In this document: in pieces, positions 10,091 to 20,855 of the stretch
How the letters are laid out: each line of letters starts with the position of its first letter
How positions within the stretch are numbered: the first letter of the stretch is position 1
NCBI GenBank assembly: GCA_030691385.1
Contig: JAUYEI010000127.1
Span: 1-57,288, forward strand
DNA length: 57,288 nt
Direction: 5' to 3'
DNA from: Azonexus sp.
Lineage (GTDB): Bacteria > Pseudomonadota > Gammaproteobacteria > Burkholderiales > Rhodocyclaceae
The notes under the pieces: generated by a model
What the model saw: the letters and a program-made list of their open reading frames with translations, nothing else
What the model was told of the DNA's origin: nothing
Databases searched by the model: none
Position numbers and translations under genes: made by a program

Positions 10091-13000
10091 ATGCAGTCTT
10101 TTGTTACCAAACAACCCAACAAATTTCAAATCAGCCTCTATGTCATTATTGTGGCCTTTTGCTTGGGTGCTCTTTTCTCAATTCTCACGGAACTGCCTGG
10201 CACCCCTTACAACCTCCGCGAACTAATGTGGCACAGCGGAAATCCGTTGAACTGGCTGATGTTTGGCCTTTGGCTATGCTGGTTTGGCCTCGGAAGCGGA
10301 TTCATGATTCAGGTAGTGCGCCTAGGGCCGTTGCATTCTCTATGGATTCCCTTACTTGCTGCGGGCATCAGCATGGTTAGTTTCCTGTTTCTGAGCCTTG
10401 CCGTCACCCCAGAATCCTTTCACGATATTCTCGGCTCCCCCGTCTGGACCCAAGAACGTTGGTATAGCAGCCGATCGTTACCCCCTCTCGCCTTTCACTT
10501 TATCGCAATCAATCCAAAGCTAACGTACTACGTTGAATTGTGTGGGCGCTATATCGGGCTTTACGCGCCTGTGCCCATTCTTGTATCACTCGCCGTCAAT
10601 CTCTTTGATAACGCTGATAAGACTCATCGAGTATCGCCAGTTAGGTTGCTCTTTTGGGCAGTCACGGCTTTGACGCTTTGGTGCAGCAAGTTGATCGTCG
10701 TAGATTGGGCGATCACCACGAACGTGGTCGAGTTGATTTCCCAAATGGATACTCTCGGATTGCCTGGAATAGTATGGTGCTACGTGACGCTTGAACTCCT
10801 GGCTCTTGGCGGCGTGTTGTTTTGGGCATCCATGGTTCACCTGATCTCGGCAAAATCGGCGCTGCTTGGAAATATTCTGCTGACGCCGCTGGGATACTTA
10901 GCAATTGTCTCCGGCCTGAACCAGACAATCCGAAAGTACGATGACGTTCAGTATTCTGCACTGGAATTTCTGTTACTTGGGCATCGCACAGGTGAATGGT
11001 CCACGCTAGCTTCGATAGGGGGCTGGATAGCCATTCAGGCGGCGTTCGCTCTTGTTTTAGGACTAGGTCTTCGTTTGGCAACACCTCCCCACACCCCGGC
11101 GAAAACAGTCATTGGCTCATTGGCCGTCCCGTTGCATAAAGCGCCGAATACCGTCGCCCGAGGCATGTTTTCTTTTTTGGTATTTCTGATCAGCTATGGA
11201 TCGCTATATCCATTCGATTTCGCCTTGGCGTCCGAAACCCGCCTGACGTCTCGCCTGAGCGCTTTATTTTCGCTGACTGTTCCCGGCCCGGGCGATACCC
11301 TCGGCAACATTATTCTGTTCGCACCCTACGGATTATTCGGCGTTCGGGCGTTTGTGCCAACAAAAGGAGGCAAGTCACAAATGGCCGCACTGGTAGCATC
11401 CGGTGTGGGACTAGCAATAGTTCTTCAAGTCGGACAACTGGCGTTACCGACACGTGACCCATCCTTTTTCGACATACTCCTCAACTTGTGCGGGATTTTC
11501 CTAGGCACCTGGATAGCCGGCCAGCCTTGGACACATCGCCTTGAAGCGTCGTTCACTGGAACGAGATCAGGATCCATTCCGTTGTTATTGGCGAGCGCAT
11601 GGGTTTTGTCGCAATTACTGCCGCTAGTTCCCTCCCTCGACTTTTCGGTCGTTCGGGCAGCGTTCAAACCTCTCGTTCTGTATCCAGCATTGTCGTTACC
11701 GGAAACAGCGATATATTTTGTATCTTGGCTAACCGTACTCTATCTGCTCAGGCCACATCTGGATCGCCGCGACTGGCTGTTGCCAGTGATACCGATGGCT
11801 GTTCTGGCTATCCAACCTTTCCTGATTGGCGGCGATCTGTCGGTCAGTGAGGTAGCCGGAAGCGTTGCTGCTGGAGCGGTCTGGATTGCGGGCTGCAATC
11901 GCTTGAAAGCGAGCACACTCGGCATCGCTTTGCTTGGTGCGACGCTAGCTTCAAATCTGCTACCCTGGGATTCCTTTTACGCGACAAGGAGCTTCCACTG
12001 GTTACCCTTTACGGGCCTGTTGGAGGGCGACATGTCCAGAAACCTCGCAGCACTTTTGCGCAAGCTGTTCCAATTTGGAAGTGTGCTTTGGCTATTGCGC
12101 GAGAGTGGCCTGTCTTGGTCGAAGGGAACTTTCATTCTAGCAACAGCAATTGGCGTTCAAGAGTATCTTCAGACACAGACCGTGGGTGGCACGCCGGAAA
12201 TCACCGACCCCTTATTGGCTTTGGCCATTGGAATCTTCCTTGCAACGACAGTGCAAGATTCGACACAGTTCAGCCAACCATGCATCGGTGAAGCCCAATC
12301 CAGAGATGCCTCTATTGCAAAACCTGTTGAGAGACAACCATCAGCCAACACGGATCACCTGGACGGATTGGACGGGCTCCGTGCATTGGCTGCCCTAAGC
12401 GTCTTTGGGGTTCATTTCAATCAGATGATGGGCCTCGACGTCACGATAGGTCCATTCGAACTAAAGCGCTGGCTGGCCAACGGCAACACCGGGGTCGCTC
12501 TTTTCTTCGTCCTCAGCGGCTTCCTGTTGTCGCTGCCATTCTGGAAACACGCACTCGCATGCGAAAGCAAAGTCGACATCAAGGCTTACTTTGTACGTCG
12601 CCTAGCACGTGTACTGCCGGCCTACTACCTCTGCCTTGGCGGCTTGCTGATCGTCATGGCAGCAAGAGGAACCCTCCCCAGTCTCAACAACGTACTCTCG
12701 CATCTGTTCTTTCTGCACAATATCAATGACGGACAAATTCTCAGCCTGAACTCGCCGTTCTGGACACTTGCAGTAGAGATGCAGTTTTATTTTCTATTGC
12801 CACTGATCATGCTGGCTTTGCGGCCTCTTTCTTCCAGCATGGCCCTGCTGGCAGTCTCGCTACTTGCCATCGGAACCTATGGCGCAAACTACGGATTGGT
12901 GTCCCTTCTTCTCGTACGCGATCAGTGGCCCATTCAGGTAACCGATATCTGGCCCTTCTCGCTTTACATTTCAGGGCCAGACAGCTTTGTCCTGACCTAT

Positions 13001-13960
13001 TCGACTCTGGCGCACCTAACCTACTTCCTGATCGGTCTGGCCACGGCCTCACTATTCGTCCGGACCCGACTGCCCCGCAAAAACAAGATCAGTCTCTGGG
13101 CGGGAACCGCTGATGCAGTGTTTTTTTCCTGTGCAGCTAGCGTCTTTTTCATCCTCAGCACTCCGCTGGATGATTTCCTGCAAGCGCCCACCGGTCACTA
13201 CAACTGGCCGATCATTCCTCTCCTCCTCGCAGCAATGATCTTAGTTGCACCCCGAGCACAGCTTGCAAGAGCGGCTCTCGAATCCCGCCCCCTGCGTTGG
13301 CTGGGAACAATCTCCTATGGAATATATATCTTCCACTATCCAATCCAGAAAACTCTGTTCCGACTGTTCGAACAGTCGGGTCTCGTGCCCACGGATTACT
13401 GGTGGTTGTTCGCACTCACTAGCTTTGTAGTGACGGTTATCGTCGCGGCGCTTTCCTATGTACTTGTTGAGCGCCCGGTAATACGCTGGGCACGACAGAG
13501 TTGCGCTTCGACATCGGTCACAGCGGTAGCACCAATTTCGAATGCACAAGGCGCGCCCGATCTGATACCTACAACAAACAGGGTCCCTGAAACATCCGCA
13601 GCCAGCGATGCATGGCATAAGGTACGGGTTTGCTTGGACAAAAAACAGTTACGAGTACTGGACCGCATCTCCGCGATGGAAACCATTAGTGTTTCAGGTG
13701 CGGTTCGCCACATTCTTAAGAAATTTATGTCAGACGATTGCGCATCTCTTAGTTCCACAAACCTGTCCTTGGCGTTCGAGCGCGAGGCAGAGTGCAATAT
13801 TGTTGAAGCGTACGAGATTAGCCTCCGTGGTACGCAATACGTGTTTCTAATGGAACTGTCTGAGCAGCTAAACACCCCTTTCGATGAGGTGTTGCGTGCG
13901 ATTATCTGCCGCCACCAACTGAGCGGCGGGGCACCTGGATCTCTGGTGAAATCATCATGA
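10091..13960 (+). CDS. multidomain membrane protein: VanZ-like (two units) + acyltransferase 3 + soluble tail
   Basis: A 1289-residue polytopic membrane protein. Residues 1-345 are membrane segments without a recognised family. Residues about 365-475 form a VanZ-like unit (GDTLGNIILFAPYGLFG, then VLQVGQLALPTRDPSFFDIL). Residues about 625-720 look like a second unit (FHWLPFTGLLEGDM, then GVQEYLQTQTVGGTPEITD). Residues about 757-1135 are an OafA/YrhL-type acyltransferase (LDGLDGLRALAALSVFGVHF, ALFFVLSGFLLSLPFW, RRLARVLPAYYL, SPFWTLAVEMQFYFLLPL). The last 115 residues are soluble and contain two strand-helix-helix segments resembling ribbon-helix-helix folds. It probably acylates a cell-surface glycan; the substrate is unknown. 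Base composition appears more AT-rich than the flanking genes, suggesting transfer. Confidence 0.8.
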   Translation: MQSFVTKQPNKFQISLYVIIVAFCLGALFSILTELPGTPYNLRELMWHSGNPLNWLMFGLWLCWFGLGSGFMIQVVRLGPLHSLWIPLLAAGISMVSFLFLSLAVTPESFHDILGSPVWTQERWYSSRSLPPLAFHFIAINPKLTYYVELCGRYIGLYAPVPILVSLAVNLFDNADKTHRVSPVRLLFWAVTALTLWCSKLIVVDWAITTNVVELISQMDTLGLPGIVWCYVTLELLALGGVLFWASMVHLISAKSALLGNILLTPLGYLAIVSGLNQTIRKYDDVQYSALEFLLLGHRTGEWSTLASIGGWIAIQAAFALVLGLGLRLATPPHTPAKTVIGSLAVPLHKAPNTVARGMFSFLVFLISYGSLYPFDFALASETRLTSRLSALFSLTVPGPGDTLGNIILFAPYGLFGVRAFVPTKGGKSQMAALVASGVGLAIVLQVGQLALPTRDPSFFDILLNLCGIFLGTWIAGQPWTHRLEASFTGTRSGSIPLLLASAWVLSQLLPLVPSLDFSVVRAAFKPLVLYPALSLPETAIYFVSWLTVLYLLRPHLDRRDWLLPVIPMAVLAIQPFLIGGDLSVSEVAGSVAAGAVWIAGCNRLKASTLGIALLGATLASNLLPWDSFYATRSFHWLPFTGLLEGDMSRNLAALLRKLFQFGSVLWLLRESGLSWSKGTFILATAIGVQEYLQTQTVGGTPEITDPLLALAIGIFLATTVQDSTQFSQPCIGEAQSRDASIAKPVERQPSANTDHLDGLDGLRALAALSVFGVHFNQMMGLDVTIGPFELKRWLANGNTGVALFFVLSGFLLSLPFWKHALACESKVDIKAYFVRRLARVLPAYYLCLGGLLIVMAARGTLPSLNNVLSHLFFLHNINDGQILSLNSPFWTLAVEMQFYFLLPLIMLALRPLSSSMALLAVSLLAIGTYGANYGLVSLLLVRDQWPIQVTDIWPFSLYISGPDSFVLTYSTLAHLTYFLIGLATASLFVRTRLPRKNKISLWAGTADAVFFSCAASVFFILSTPLDDFLQAPTGHYNWPIIPLLLAAMILVAPRAQLARAALESRPLRWLGTISYGIYIFHYPIQKTLFRLFEQSGLVPTDYWWLFALTSFVVTVIVAALSYVLVERPVIRWARQSCASTSVTAVAPISNAQGAPDLIPTTNRVPETSAASDAWHKVRVCLDKKQLRVLDRISAMETISVSGAVRHILKKFMSDDCASLSSTNLSLAFEREAECNIVEAYEISLRGTQYVFLMELSEQLNTPFDEVLRAIICRHQLSGGAPGSLVKSS

Positions 13961-14117
13961 ATATGATGAGAGTGGCGCTTTTTATATCAAAATAGCAGCC
14001 TGTTTTGCCTCAATTTCCCATCCGACAGAGCACCTCATCCTCGGCTAATGATTCAAAGTTCGTCACGACACATCAGCCGCCAAGTCAAGCCCAAGAATAA
14101 CCTCGTGATACCACTCA

Positions 14118-16700
14118 ATGAATTTCAAGAACATCGACCTTTCCAAACACACACCGATGATCCGGCAATATCTGGCACTCAAGGCCAGCCACCCGAATAC
14201 CTTGCTGTTCTACCGGATGGGCGACTTCTACGAACTGTTCCATGAAGATGCGGAAAAGGCGGCGCGCCTGCTCGACATCACGCTGACCACGCGCGGTCAG
14301 TCGGCTGGCGTGCCGATCAAGATGTGCGGCATCCCTTTTCACTCGCTTGAGCCCTACCTTGCCCGCCTGGTCAAGCTCGGCGAATCGGCCGTCATCTGCG
14401 AGCAGATCGGCGATCCGGCAACCAGCAAGGGCCCGGTCGAACGGGCCGTGGCGCGCATCGTCACGCCCGGCACGCTGACCGATGCGGCGCTGATCGACGA
14501 CAAGCAGGACATCTGGCTGCTCGCTGTTACCACGCTGCGCAACACGGCCGGTCTGGCCCGGCTCAATCTGGCCAGCGGCGAATTCGTTTTGCTTGAAGTG
14601 CCGGCCGAGCAGATTCCGGCAGCGCTGGAACGCATCCGCCCAGCCGAAATCCTTTACCCGGAAAGCTGGACGCCCAATTTCGGCCTCGACGTCGCCCGCA
14701 CCCGGCAGCCGGACTGGTATTTCGAATTCGACTCGGCCCGTCGCCTGCTCTGTGATCAGTTTGAAGTCGCCTCACTGGCCGGCTTTGGCGCTGAAGGGCT
14801 AAAGCCAGCCATCGCCGCCGCCGGCGCCCTGCTCCAATACGCGCAGGCAACGCAGGCCGGAAAATTGACCCATTTACGCGGCTTGACCGTGGAGATCGAA
14901 GGCGCCTACCTTGGCCTCGATCTCGCCACGCGGCGCAATCTGGAATTGACTGAAACCCTCCGCGGCCAGCCCTCGCCAACCCTGTTCTCGCTGCTCGACA
15001 ACTGCGTGACCAGCATGGGCTCGCGCTTGCTCCGTCACACGCTGCATCACCCACTGCGTGAACGCGACCTGCCCGCTGCTCGCCATGGCGCGGTCGAATT
15101 CCTTCTCGAAGATTACGGGCGCATCGCCGGCGAAATCCGTCGCGGCCTGCGCGGCATTGCCGACATCGAACGCATTGCCGGCCGTATCGCCCTGCGCAAC
15201 GCCCGGCCGCGCGACCTGGCCAGCCTGCGCGAATCCCTGGCCCGGCTTGATGGCCTGCGCGCCCCGCTGGCCGGCGCTGTCTCGCCGCTGGTTGGGCAGC
15301 TGTTCGGCGATCTCGACACACCATTCGCCACGCTCGATCTGCTCGTCCGTTCCATCGGCAGCGAACCGGCCGCGCAGATTCGCGACGGTGGCGTCATTGC
15401 CCTGGGCTTCGATGCCGATCTCGACGAATACCGCTCGCTCAACGACAACTGCGGCGCCTATCTGGTCGACATGGAAGCCCGCGAACGCGAGCGGACCGGC
15501 ATCAGCAGCCTCAAGGTCGAATACAACAAGGTGCATGGCTTCTACATCGAAGTCACGCACGCCAATACCGAGAAAATCCCGGAAGACTACCGCCGCCGGC
15601 AAACCCTCAAGAATGCCGAGCGCTACATCACGCCGGAACTCAAGGCTTTCGAGGACAAGGCGCTGTCGGCGCAGGAGCGGGCGCTGGCCCGCGAAAAGCT
15701 GCTCTACGAAGCGATTCTCGACGATCTGCAACCAGTCATTCCAACGCTGCAAGTCATCGCCCGCGCCGTCGCCCACCTCGACCTGCTGGCCGGCTTCGCT
15801 GAAACCGCCCTCAAGCGCAACTGGTGCAAGCCCGAATTTGCCGCAGAAATCGGGTTGACCGTGGAAGGCGGCCGTCATCCGGTGGTCGAGGGCGAACTGG
15901 CCAACAATGCCGAAACCTTCATCGCCAACGACTGCCTGCTCGCCGAAAACCGCCGCCTGCTACTCATCACCGGCCCGAACATGGGCGGTAAATCGACCTA
16001 CATGCGGCAGGTCGCGCTGATCGCCCTGCTCGCCCACATCGGCTGCTACACGCCGGCCGACCGCTGCGTGCTCGGCCCGCTCGACCGCATCTTCACCCGC
16101 ATCGGGGCTTCCGACGACCTGGCTTCCGGGCGTTCAACCTTCATGGTCGAAATGACCGAAGCCGCCGCCATCCTGCACCATGCGACGGCCAACAGCCTCG
16201 TCCTGATGGACGAAATCGGCCGCGGCACCTCGACCTTCGACGGCATGGCGCTGGCCTTCGCCATCCTGCGCCACCTGATCGACAAGAACCGCTGCCTGAC
16301 GCTGTTCGCCACGCACTACTTCGAGATGACCCGGCTGTCGCACGAATACACCGAACTGGCCAACGTCCATCTCGGCGCCGTCGAACACAACGACCGCATC
16401 GTCTTCATGCACGCGGTTGAAGAAGGCCCGGCCAACCAGAGCTACGGGATCCAGGTTGCGGCGCTGGCCGGCATCCCGACGGCAGTCGTCCGCGCCGCCC
16501 GCAAGCAGCTTCGCGAATTCGAACAACGCGCCACGGTCGATCCGCTGCAACCCGACCTTTTCGCCCAGGATTTTTCGCCAGAAGCGCCCGAGCCGGAACC
16601 GCACCCGGCCCTCGACCAGCTCGCCACCATCGACCCGGACAGCCTGACGCCCCGCGAGGCGCTCGATGTGCTCTATGCGCTGAAGGGTTTGCTCCGTTGA
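14118..16700 (+). CDS. mutS: DNA mismatch repair protein MutS
   Basis: Recognises base mismatches and small loops and recruits MutL. The 860-residue protein has the mismatch-wedge motif Phe-Tyr-Glu at residues 37-39 ([11 protein letters not shown]), the connector, core and clamp domains, and the C-terminal ABC ATPase with Walker [11 protein letters not shown] near residue 618, the signature region [15 protein letters not shown], Walker [16 protein letters not shown] and the switch ATHYFEMT. The tail has the MutS C-terminal tetramerisation-type helix ([18 protein letters not shown]). Start ATG with a weak ribosome site. The next gene overlaps its stop codon. Confidence 0.97.
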   Translation: MNFKNIDLSKHTPMIRQYLALKASHPNTLLFYRMGDFYELFHEDAEKAARLLDITLTTRGQSAGVPIKMCGIPFHSLEPYLARLVKLGESAVICEQIGDPATSKGPVERAVARIVTPGTLTDAALIDDKQDIWLLAVTTLRNTAGLARLNLASGEFVLLEVPAEQIPAALERIRPAEILYPESWTPNFGLDVARTRQPDWYFEFDSARRLLCDQFEVASLAGFGAEGLKPAIAAAGALLQYAQATQAGKLTHLRGLTVEIEGAYLGLDLATRRNLELTETLRGQPSPTLFSLLDNCVTSMGSRLLRHTLHHPLRERDLPAARHGAVEFLLEDYGRIAGEIRRGLRGIADIERIAGRIALRNARPRDLASLRESLARLDGLRAPLAGAVSPLVGQLFGDLDTPFATLDLLVRSIGSEPAAQIRDGGVIALGFDADLDEYRSLNDNCGAYLVDMEARERERTGISSLKVEYNKVHGFYIEVTHANTEKIPEDYRRRQTLKNAERYITPELKAFEDKALSAQERALAREKLLYEAILDDLQPVIPTLQVIARAVAHLDLLAGFAETALKRNWCKPEFAAEIGLTVEGGRHPVVEGELANNAETFIANDCLLAENRRLLLITGPNMGGKSTYMRQVALIALLAHIGCYTPADRCVLGPLDRIFTRIGASDDLASGRSTFMVEMTEAAAILHHATANSLVLMDEIGRGTSTFDGMALAFAILRHLIDKNRCLTLFATHYFEMTRLSHEYTELANVHLGAVEHNDRIVFMHAVEEGPANQSYGIQVAALAGIPTAVVRAARKQLREFEQRATVDPLQPDLFAQDFSPEAPEPEPHPALDQLATIDPDSLTPREALDVLYALKGLLR

Positions 16701-17662
16701 GGCGCTCATGGTCCATTCCCACGGTCAACCGGAAATTTTGGCCAAAATTGAAATGGTTTTTGCCATTCATCGGCATGATGAGCCAAGCCCATGCGGACGT
16801 CTGGCGCTTCGCGCTCATCGGCGACACGCCCTATTCCGAGCACGAGCGGGCCGAACTGCCGAAAATGCTCGAGGCCATCGCCGACAGCCAGGTCGAATTC
16901 GTCGCCCACATCGGCGACATAAAATCCGGCAGCCAGCACTGTGACGACAGCCTTTTCGAAGATCGCCGCCAGCTCTTCGCGGCTTCACGCGCACCCTTCG
17001 TCTATGTGCCCGGTGACAATGAATGGTCAGACTGTGATCGCGTTTCGAATGGCAGCTACCTTCCCCTGGAGCGCCTGAACAAATTGCGCAGCCTGTTCTG
17101 GAGCGATGGCTTTTCACTTGGCCAGAAAAAGCTGACGCTTGAACGCCAGCCCGGCAACTATCCGGAGCACGCTCGCTTTCGCCTTGGCCCGGTATTATTC
17201 GTTACGCTCAACCTGCCCGGTGGCAATAACAATTGGGGGCTGACCAGACAACCGAGCCCGGAATTCCTGGCCCGCAATCCGGTCGTCATCGACTGGCTCA
17301 AGGAAAATTTTGCCCTGGCCCGGCGCGACAAACTGGCCGGCATTGTCCTGCTCTTCCAGGCCAACCCGGGCTTCACACATTTCAACCAGGGCTTTGCCCA
17401 TCAGGGCTACCGAGAGTTTCTGGCGTTACTACACCACGAAACATCGCAATTCATCGGCCAGGTCGTCGCCGTCCATGGCGACTCGCACATCAGCCGGATC
17501 GATCGCCCGCTCCGGGACAAGGAAGGCCGGCTGCTGAACAATTTCGTCCGCGTGGAAACCCACGGCTATCCGATCATGGGCTGGACGCGCGGCTATATCG
17601 ACACCGAATCGCCAGCACTCTTCCGTTTCGAAACCCGTCCCTGGCCGCCCAAGCAGCATTGA
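16697..17662 (+). CDS. exported calcineurin-like metallophosphoesterase
   Basis: A 321-residue protein. Metallophosphoesterase motifs occur in order: [30 protein letters not shown] and [11 protein letters not shown], together giving the usual two-metal site. An N-terminal hydrophobic stretch ([14 protein letters not shown]) looks like a signal peptide cut after AHA, so it is probably periplasmic. The best start is a TTG overlapping the mutS stop; another TTG lies 17 codons downstream, so the start is uncertain. Substrate unknown. Probably co-transcribed with mutS without functional linkage. Confidence 0.8.
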   Translation: MRRSWSIPTVNRKFWPKLKWFLPFIGMMSQAHADVWRFALIGDTPYSEHERAELPKMLEAIADSQVEFVAHIGDIKSGSQHCDDSLFEDRRQLFAASRAPFVYVPGDNEWSDCDRVSNGSYLPLERLNKLRSLFWSDGFSLGQKKLTLERQPGNYPEHARFRLGPVLFVTLNLPGGNNNWGLTRQPSPEFLARNPVVIDWLKENFALARRDKLAGIVLLFQANPGFTHFNQGFAHQGYREFLALLHHETSQFIGQVVAVHGDSHISRIDRPLRDKEGRLLNNFVRVETHGYPIMGWTRGYIDTESPALFRFETRPWPPKQH

Positions 17663-17779
17663 GTAGGGGACGGAGTCCCCCCGTCGCCCTCTCACACCAC
17701 CGTGCGTGCAGTTCCGCATACGGCGGTTCATGAAAGACACGGGAGTCGTCGCGTCGTATCGAGCAGCGACACCAAACCT
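17663..17779. repeat. intergenic repeat, solo copy
   Basis: About 117 bp running from GTAGGGGACGGAGTCCCCCC to ACACCAAACCT, between the convergent phosphoesterase and thioesterase genes. A second copy starts at 20856 with the same beginning (GTAGGGGACGGGGTCACCCC, then TCGCCCTCTC and CGGCGGTTCA) and the same end (TATCGAGCAGCGACACCA), but is split by an insertion. No reading frame of note. Confidence 0.8.
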
Positions 17780-17831
17780 CACGCCTCGCTCGGCGGACGG
17801 AAGACCGGCTCGACGTAACGGATCGGAATCA

Positions 17832-18257
17832 TCAGGCGCCGAGCTTGGCAATGAATCCTGGCGGCACCAAAGTCGCCTGGCGGGCGGTGTAGTCGAAGAA
17901 CATGATGCCATGCTTGCCACGCGCCACTTCGCGGCCGCTGGCCTTGTCGCTCAAACGCCAGACCAGATCGCAGCCGTATTTGTTGAAATCGTTGGCGCCC
18001 ATGTCGACGACCAGTGTTTCACCATGGAAGGCTTCCGAGCGGTATTGCGCGGCGACATCGGCGACGACGATACCGACGCCCTCGACATCGAGTTCGGTAT
18101 AGCCCAGCGATTTGAAGAAGCGCACCCGCGCTTCGGAGACGAGCGAAATCAGGTGCGCATTGTCGAGATGGTGACCGTAGTTGATGTGGCTGATATAAAT
18201 GGGAATGTCGGTCGAAAAACTGAAGTGTTCGGGTAGCTCGATCTTGATGCGGGGCAT
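17832..18257 (-). CDS. 4-hydroxybenzoyl-CoA-type (hotdog) thioesterase
   Basis: A 141-residue hotdog-fold protein. The segment IYISHINYGHHLDNAHLISL followed by VSEARVRFFKSLGY matches the central helix of YbgC/4HBT acyl-CoA thioesterases, with acidic and histidine residues in the usual positions. The start MPRIKIELPEHFSF at 18257 fits family length; an upstream in-frame extension of 24 residues is unlike the family. It probably hydrolyses an acyl-CoA in the cytoplasm; the substrate cannot be told. Divergent from the penicillin-binding protein gene. Confidence 0.85.
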   Translation of the reverse strand: MPRIKIELPEHFSFSTDIPIYISHINYGHHLDNAHLISLVSEARVRFFKSLGYTELDVEGVGIVVADVAAQYRSEAFHGETLVVDMGANDFNKYGCDLVWRLSDKASGREVARGKHGIMFFDYTARQATLVPPGFIAKLGA

Positions 18258-18404
18258 GGTGATGACGCCTGGTAAATGGGTAAATCCGGATTCTACGGAC
18301 TGGATAGTAGCCCGGCCAGCAGTCCACACACTACACTAGCAGCCCCGGCGACTGGCCAGCCAGCGCCACCAACCGCCTGCAAGATAACTGTCAAGCGGGC
18401 CAGC

Positions 18405-20750
18405 ATGACAGGACCGCAATTGAGTTTCTTTTCGACCGTCGTCAAATTCCTGACGCTCCCGCTTGCCACGGCCAATTATCGCCAGCAGCTACCGCGCACG
18501 CTCGTTGCCATCGGTGTCAACGGCGCCTTGCTGCTCTTCGCGATGCTTGCCTACATGCTGGCGACAGTGCTGCCCAACCTGCCGCCGCTCGATATCGTGA
18601 CCGACTATCGCCCGAAGATTCCGCTCCGCATCTACACGGCCGATGGCGCACTGCTCGGCGAATTCGGCGAGGAACGCCGCGATTTCGTGCCCATAGAGGA
18701 AATCCCGCAGGTCATGAAGGATGCCCTGCTGGCCATCGAGGATTCGCGCTTCTACGAGCATGGCGGCGTCGATTACCGGGGCGTCACGCGGGCGCTGCTC
18801 GCCGATCTGACGGGCGGCTTCCGCCAGGGCGCGTCGACGATCACCATGCAGGTAGCGCGCAATTTCTTCCTGACACGGGAAAAGACCGTCAAGCGCAAGC
18901 TGACCGAAACGCTGCTCGCCTATCGCATCGAGTCGGCACTGAACAAGGACCAGATTCTCGAGCTATACATGAACCAGATTTACCTCGGCCAGCGCACCCA
19001 CGGCTTCGCCAGCGCTGCCCGCACCTATTTCAACAAAGCCTTGCCCGAGTTGACGCTGGCCGAAGCGGCCATGCTCGCCGGCATCCCGCAAAACCCAGCC
19101 AAACACAACCCGGCGGTCAATCCGGTTCGCGCCAAGGCCCGTCAGGGGCTGGTCCTCAAGCGCCTGCGCGTGCTCGGCAAAATCAGCGAGGCACAATATA
19201 CCGAGGCAGTGGCCCAGCCCCTCACGGTCAACGACCGCCAGTTGTTAAGCGTGCATGCCGACCACGCTGCCGAAATGGTGCGCCAGGCGGTCTTCGCACA
19301 ATATCAGGGCGAGACCTACACGCGCGGGTTCAACGTGTACACCACGCTCAACGGCGCCGAACAGAACGCTGCCTACGACGCGCTGCGCAGCAACGTGCTG
19401 GCCTACGACCAGCGCCACGGCTACCGCGGACCGGAAGATTTTGTCGACCTGCCGGATGACGCGGGCGAACGCGACAACGCCATCGACCGCATCCTGGCCA
19501 AGCACCCGAACAGCGACAACCTGATCGCGGCGGTCGTCACCGAAGTCTCAAGCAAGAAAGTCCGGGCCGAACCCGCCTCCGGCGACACCATCGAGATCAG
19601 CGGCGAGGGCCTGCGCTTCGTCGCCCGCGCCTTGCCGGCCAACGCCAGGGGGGGCACCCGGATTCGTGTCGGTTCGGTCATCCGTGCCAGCCGCGACGCC
19701 AGGGGCCGCTGGTCGATCAGCCAGATGCCCGAGGTCGAAGCGGCATTCGTCGCCCTCAATGCCGAGGATGGCTCCTATCGCGCCCTGGTCGGCGGCTTTG
19801 ATTTTTCGCGCAAGCAGTTCAACCATGTGACCAGTGCCTGGCGCCAGCCGGGATCGAGCATCAAGCCCTTCATCTATTCGGCGGCGCTGGAAAAAGGTTA
19901 TTCGCCGGCCACCGTGGTCGAGGATGCGCCGCTCTCACTGCCGGCAGGCGACAACGGCAAGACCTGGGATCCGCAGAACGATGACGGTTACGATGGCCCG
20001 ATCAGCCTGCGCCGCGCCTTCGCCCGTTCGAAAAACGTCGTCGCCGTGCGCCTCCTGCGGGCGATCACGCCGCAATACGGACGCGACTATCTGCAGCGCT
20101 TCGGCTTCGATGCCGCCAAGCATCCGGCCGACCTGACCATGACCCTGGGCAGCGGTTCGGTCACGCCGCTGCAAATGGCCGCGGCCTATGCCGTCTTCGC
20201 CAATGGCGGCTACAAGGTCACGCCGCACCTGATCGAGAAGATCACCGACAGCCGCGGCAACGTGCTGCAGGAAACGCCGCAGCCGCCCGTCCGCCAGGAC
20301 GAACAACGGGTCATCGACAGCCGCAACGCCTTCATCATGGACAGCATGCTGCGCGAAGTCGCCCACAGCGGGACCGGTGCGCTGGCCGGCCAGCGCCTCG
20401 GGCGCCCTGACGTAGCAGGCAAGACGGGGACGACGAGCGATGCCTTCGACGGCTGGTTTGCCGGCTACGCCAGCGATGTCGTCGCCGTCGCCTGGATGGG
20501 CTTCGACCAGCCCAAATCGCTGGGCGCCCGGGAATTCGGCGCGACGCTGGCCCTGCCGATCTGGATCGACTACATGCGCCAGGCGCTGGCCGGCAAGCCG
20601 ATCAGCGAACGATCGCCACCGGCTGGTGTCTCCTTCATCAACGGCGACTGGCTCTACGACGAATTCAACATCGACAGCGGCGTCAAGGAACTCGATGTGG
20701 AATCGCTACCGGGCATGGTCAGAGATTTTTTCAAGCGCCTGGGAATCTGA
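18405..20750 (+). CDS. mrcA: penicillin-binding protein 1A (bifunctional transglycosylase/transpeptidase)
   Basis: Polymerises and cross-links peptidoglycan. It has one N-terminal membrane anchor (VAIGVNGALLLFAMLAYMLA). The GT51 domain shows EDSRFYEHGGVDYRGVTRAL, GASTITMQVARNFFLTREKT and LYMNQIYLGQRTHGFASAA. The transpeptidase domain has the serine motif PGSSIKPFIYSAAL, SKN (ARSKNVVAV) and KTGTTSDAFDGWF. The product is 781 residues from ATG 18405 (MTGPQLSFF); an upstream in-frame ATG at 18276 would add 43 residues lying in the divergent promoter region and is less likely. Usual for the class A family; monocistronic here. Confidence 0.93.
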   Translation: MTGPQLSFFSTVVKFLTLPLATANYRQQLPRTLVAIGVNGALLLFAMLAYMLATVLPNLPPLDIVTDYRPKIPLRIYTADGALLGEFGEERRDFVPIEEIPQVMKDALLAIEDSRFYEHGGVDYRGVTRALLADLTGGFRQGASTITMQVARNFFLTREKTVKRKLTETLLAYRIESALNKDQILELYMNQIYLGQRTHGFASAARTYFNKALPELTLAEAAMLAGIPQNPAKHNPAVNPVRAKARQGLVLKRLRVLGKISEAQYTEAVAQPLTVNDRQLLSVHADHAAEMVRQAVFAQYQGETYTRGFNVYTTLNGAEQNAAYDALRSNVLAYDQRHGYRGPEDFVDLPDDAGERDNAIDRILAKHPNSDNLIAAVVTEVSSKKVRAEPASGDTIEISGEGLRFVARALPANARGGTRIRVGSVIRASRDARGRWSISQMPEVEAAFVALNAEDGSYRALVGGFDFSRKQFNHVTSAWRQPGSSIKPFIYSAALEKGYSPATVVEDAPLSLPAGDNGKTWDPQNDDGYDGPISLRRAFARSKNVVAVRLLRAITPQYGRDYLQRFGFDAAKHPADLTMTLGSGSVTPLQMAAAYAVFANGGYKVTPHLIEKITDSRGNVLQETPQPPVRQDEQRVIDSRNAFIMDSMLREVAHSGTGALAGQRLGRPDVAGKTGTTSDAFDGWFAGYASDVVAVAWMGFDQPKSLGAREFGATLALPIWIDYMRQALAGKPISERSPPAGVSFINGDWLYDEFNIDSGVKELDVESLPGMVRDFFKRLGI

Positions 20751-20855
20751 CAGGGCGATCGTATGGATCCCCTCAAGGCCCCGTAACAAAAAATTAGGGT
20801 TCGTAAGGAAATAACCTGGATAGTTATTGACGAACGAGCCCTTAGCCGGAATCGA

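Noticed and set aside
17663..17779. Group II intron end
   Set aside because: The motif CGGCGGTTCA recalled intron-associated sequences, but no domain V, reverse transcriptase or exon junction was found; kept as an intergenic repeat.
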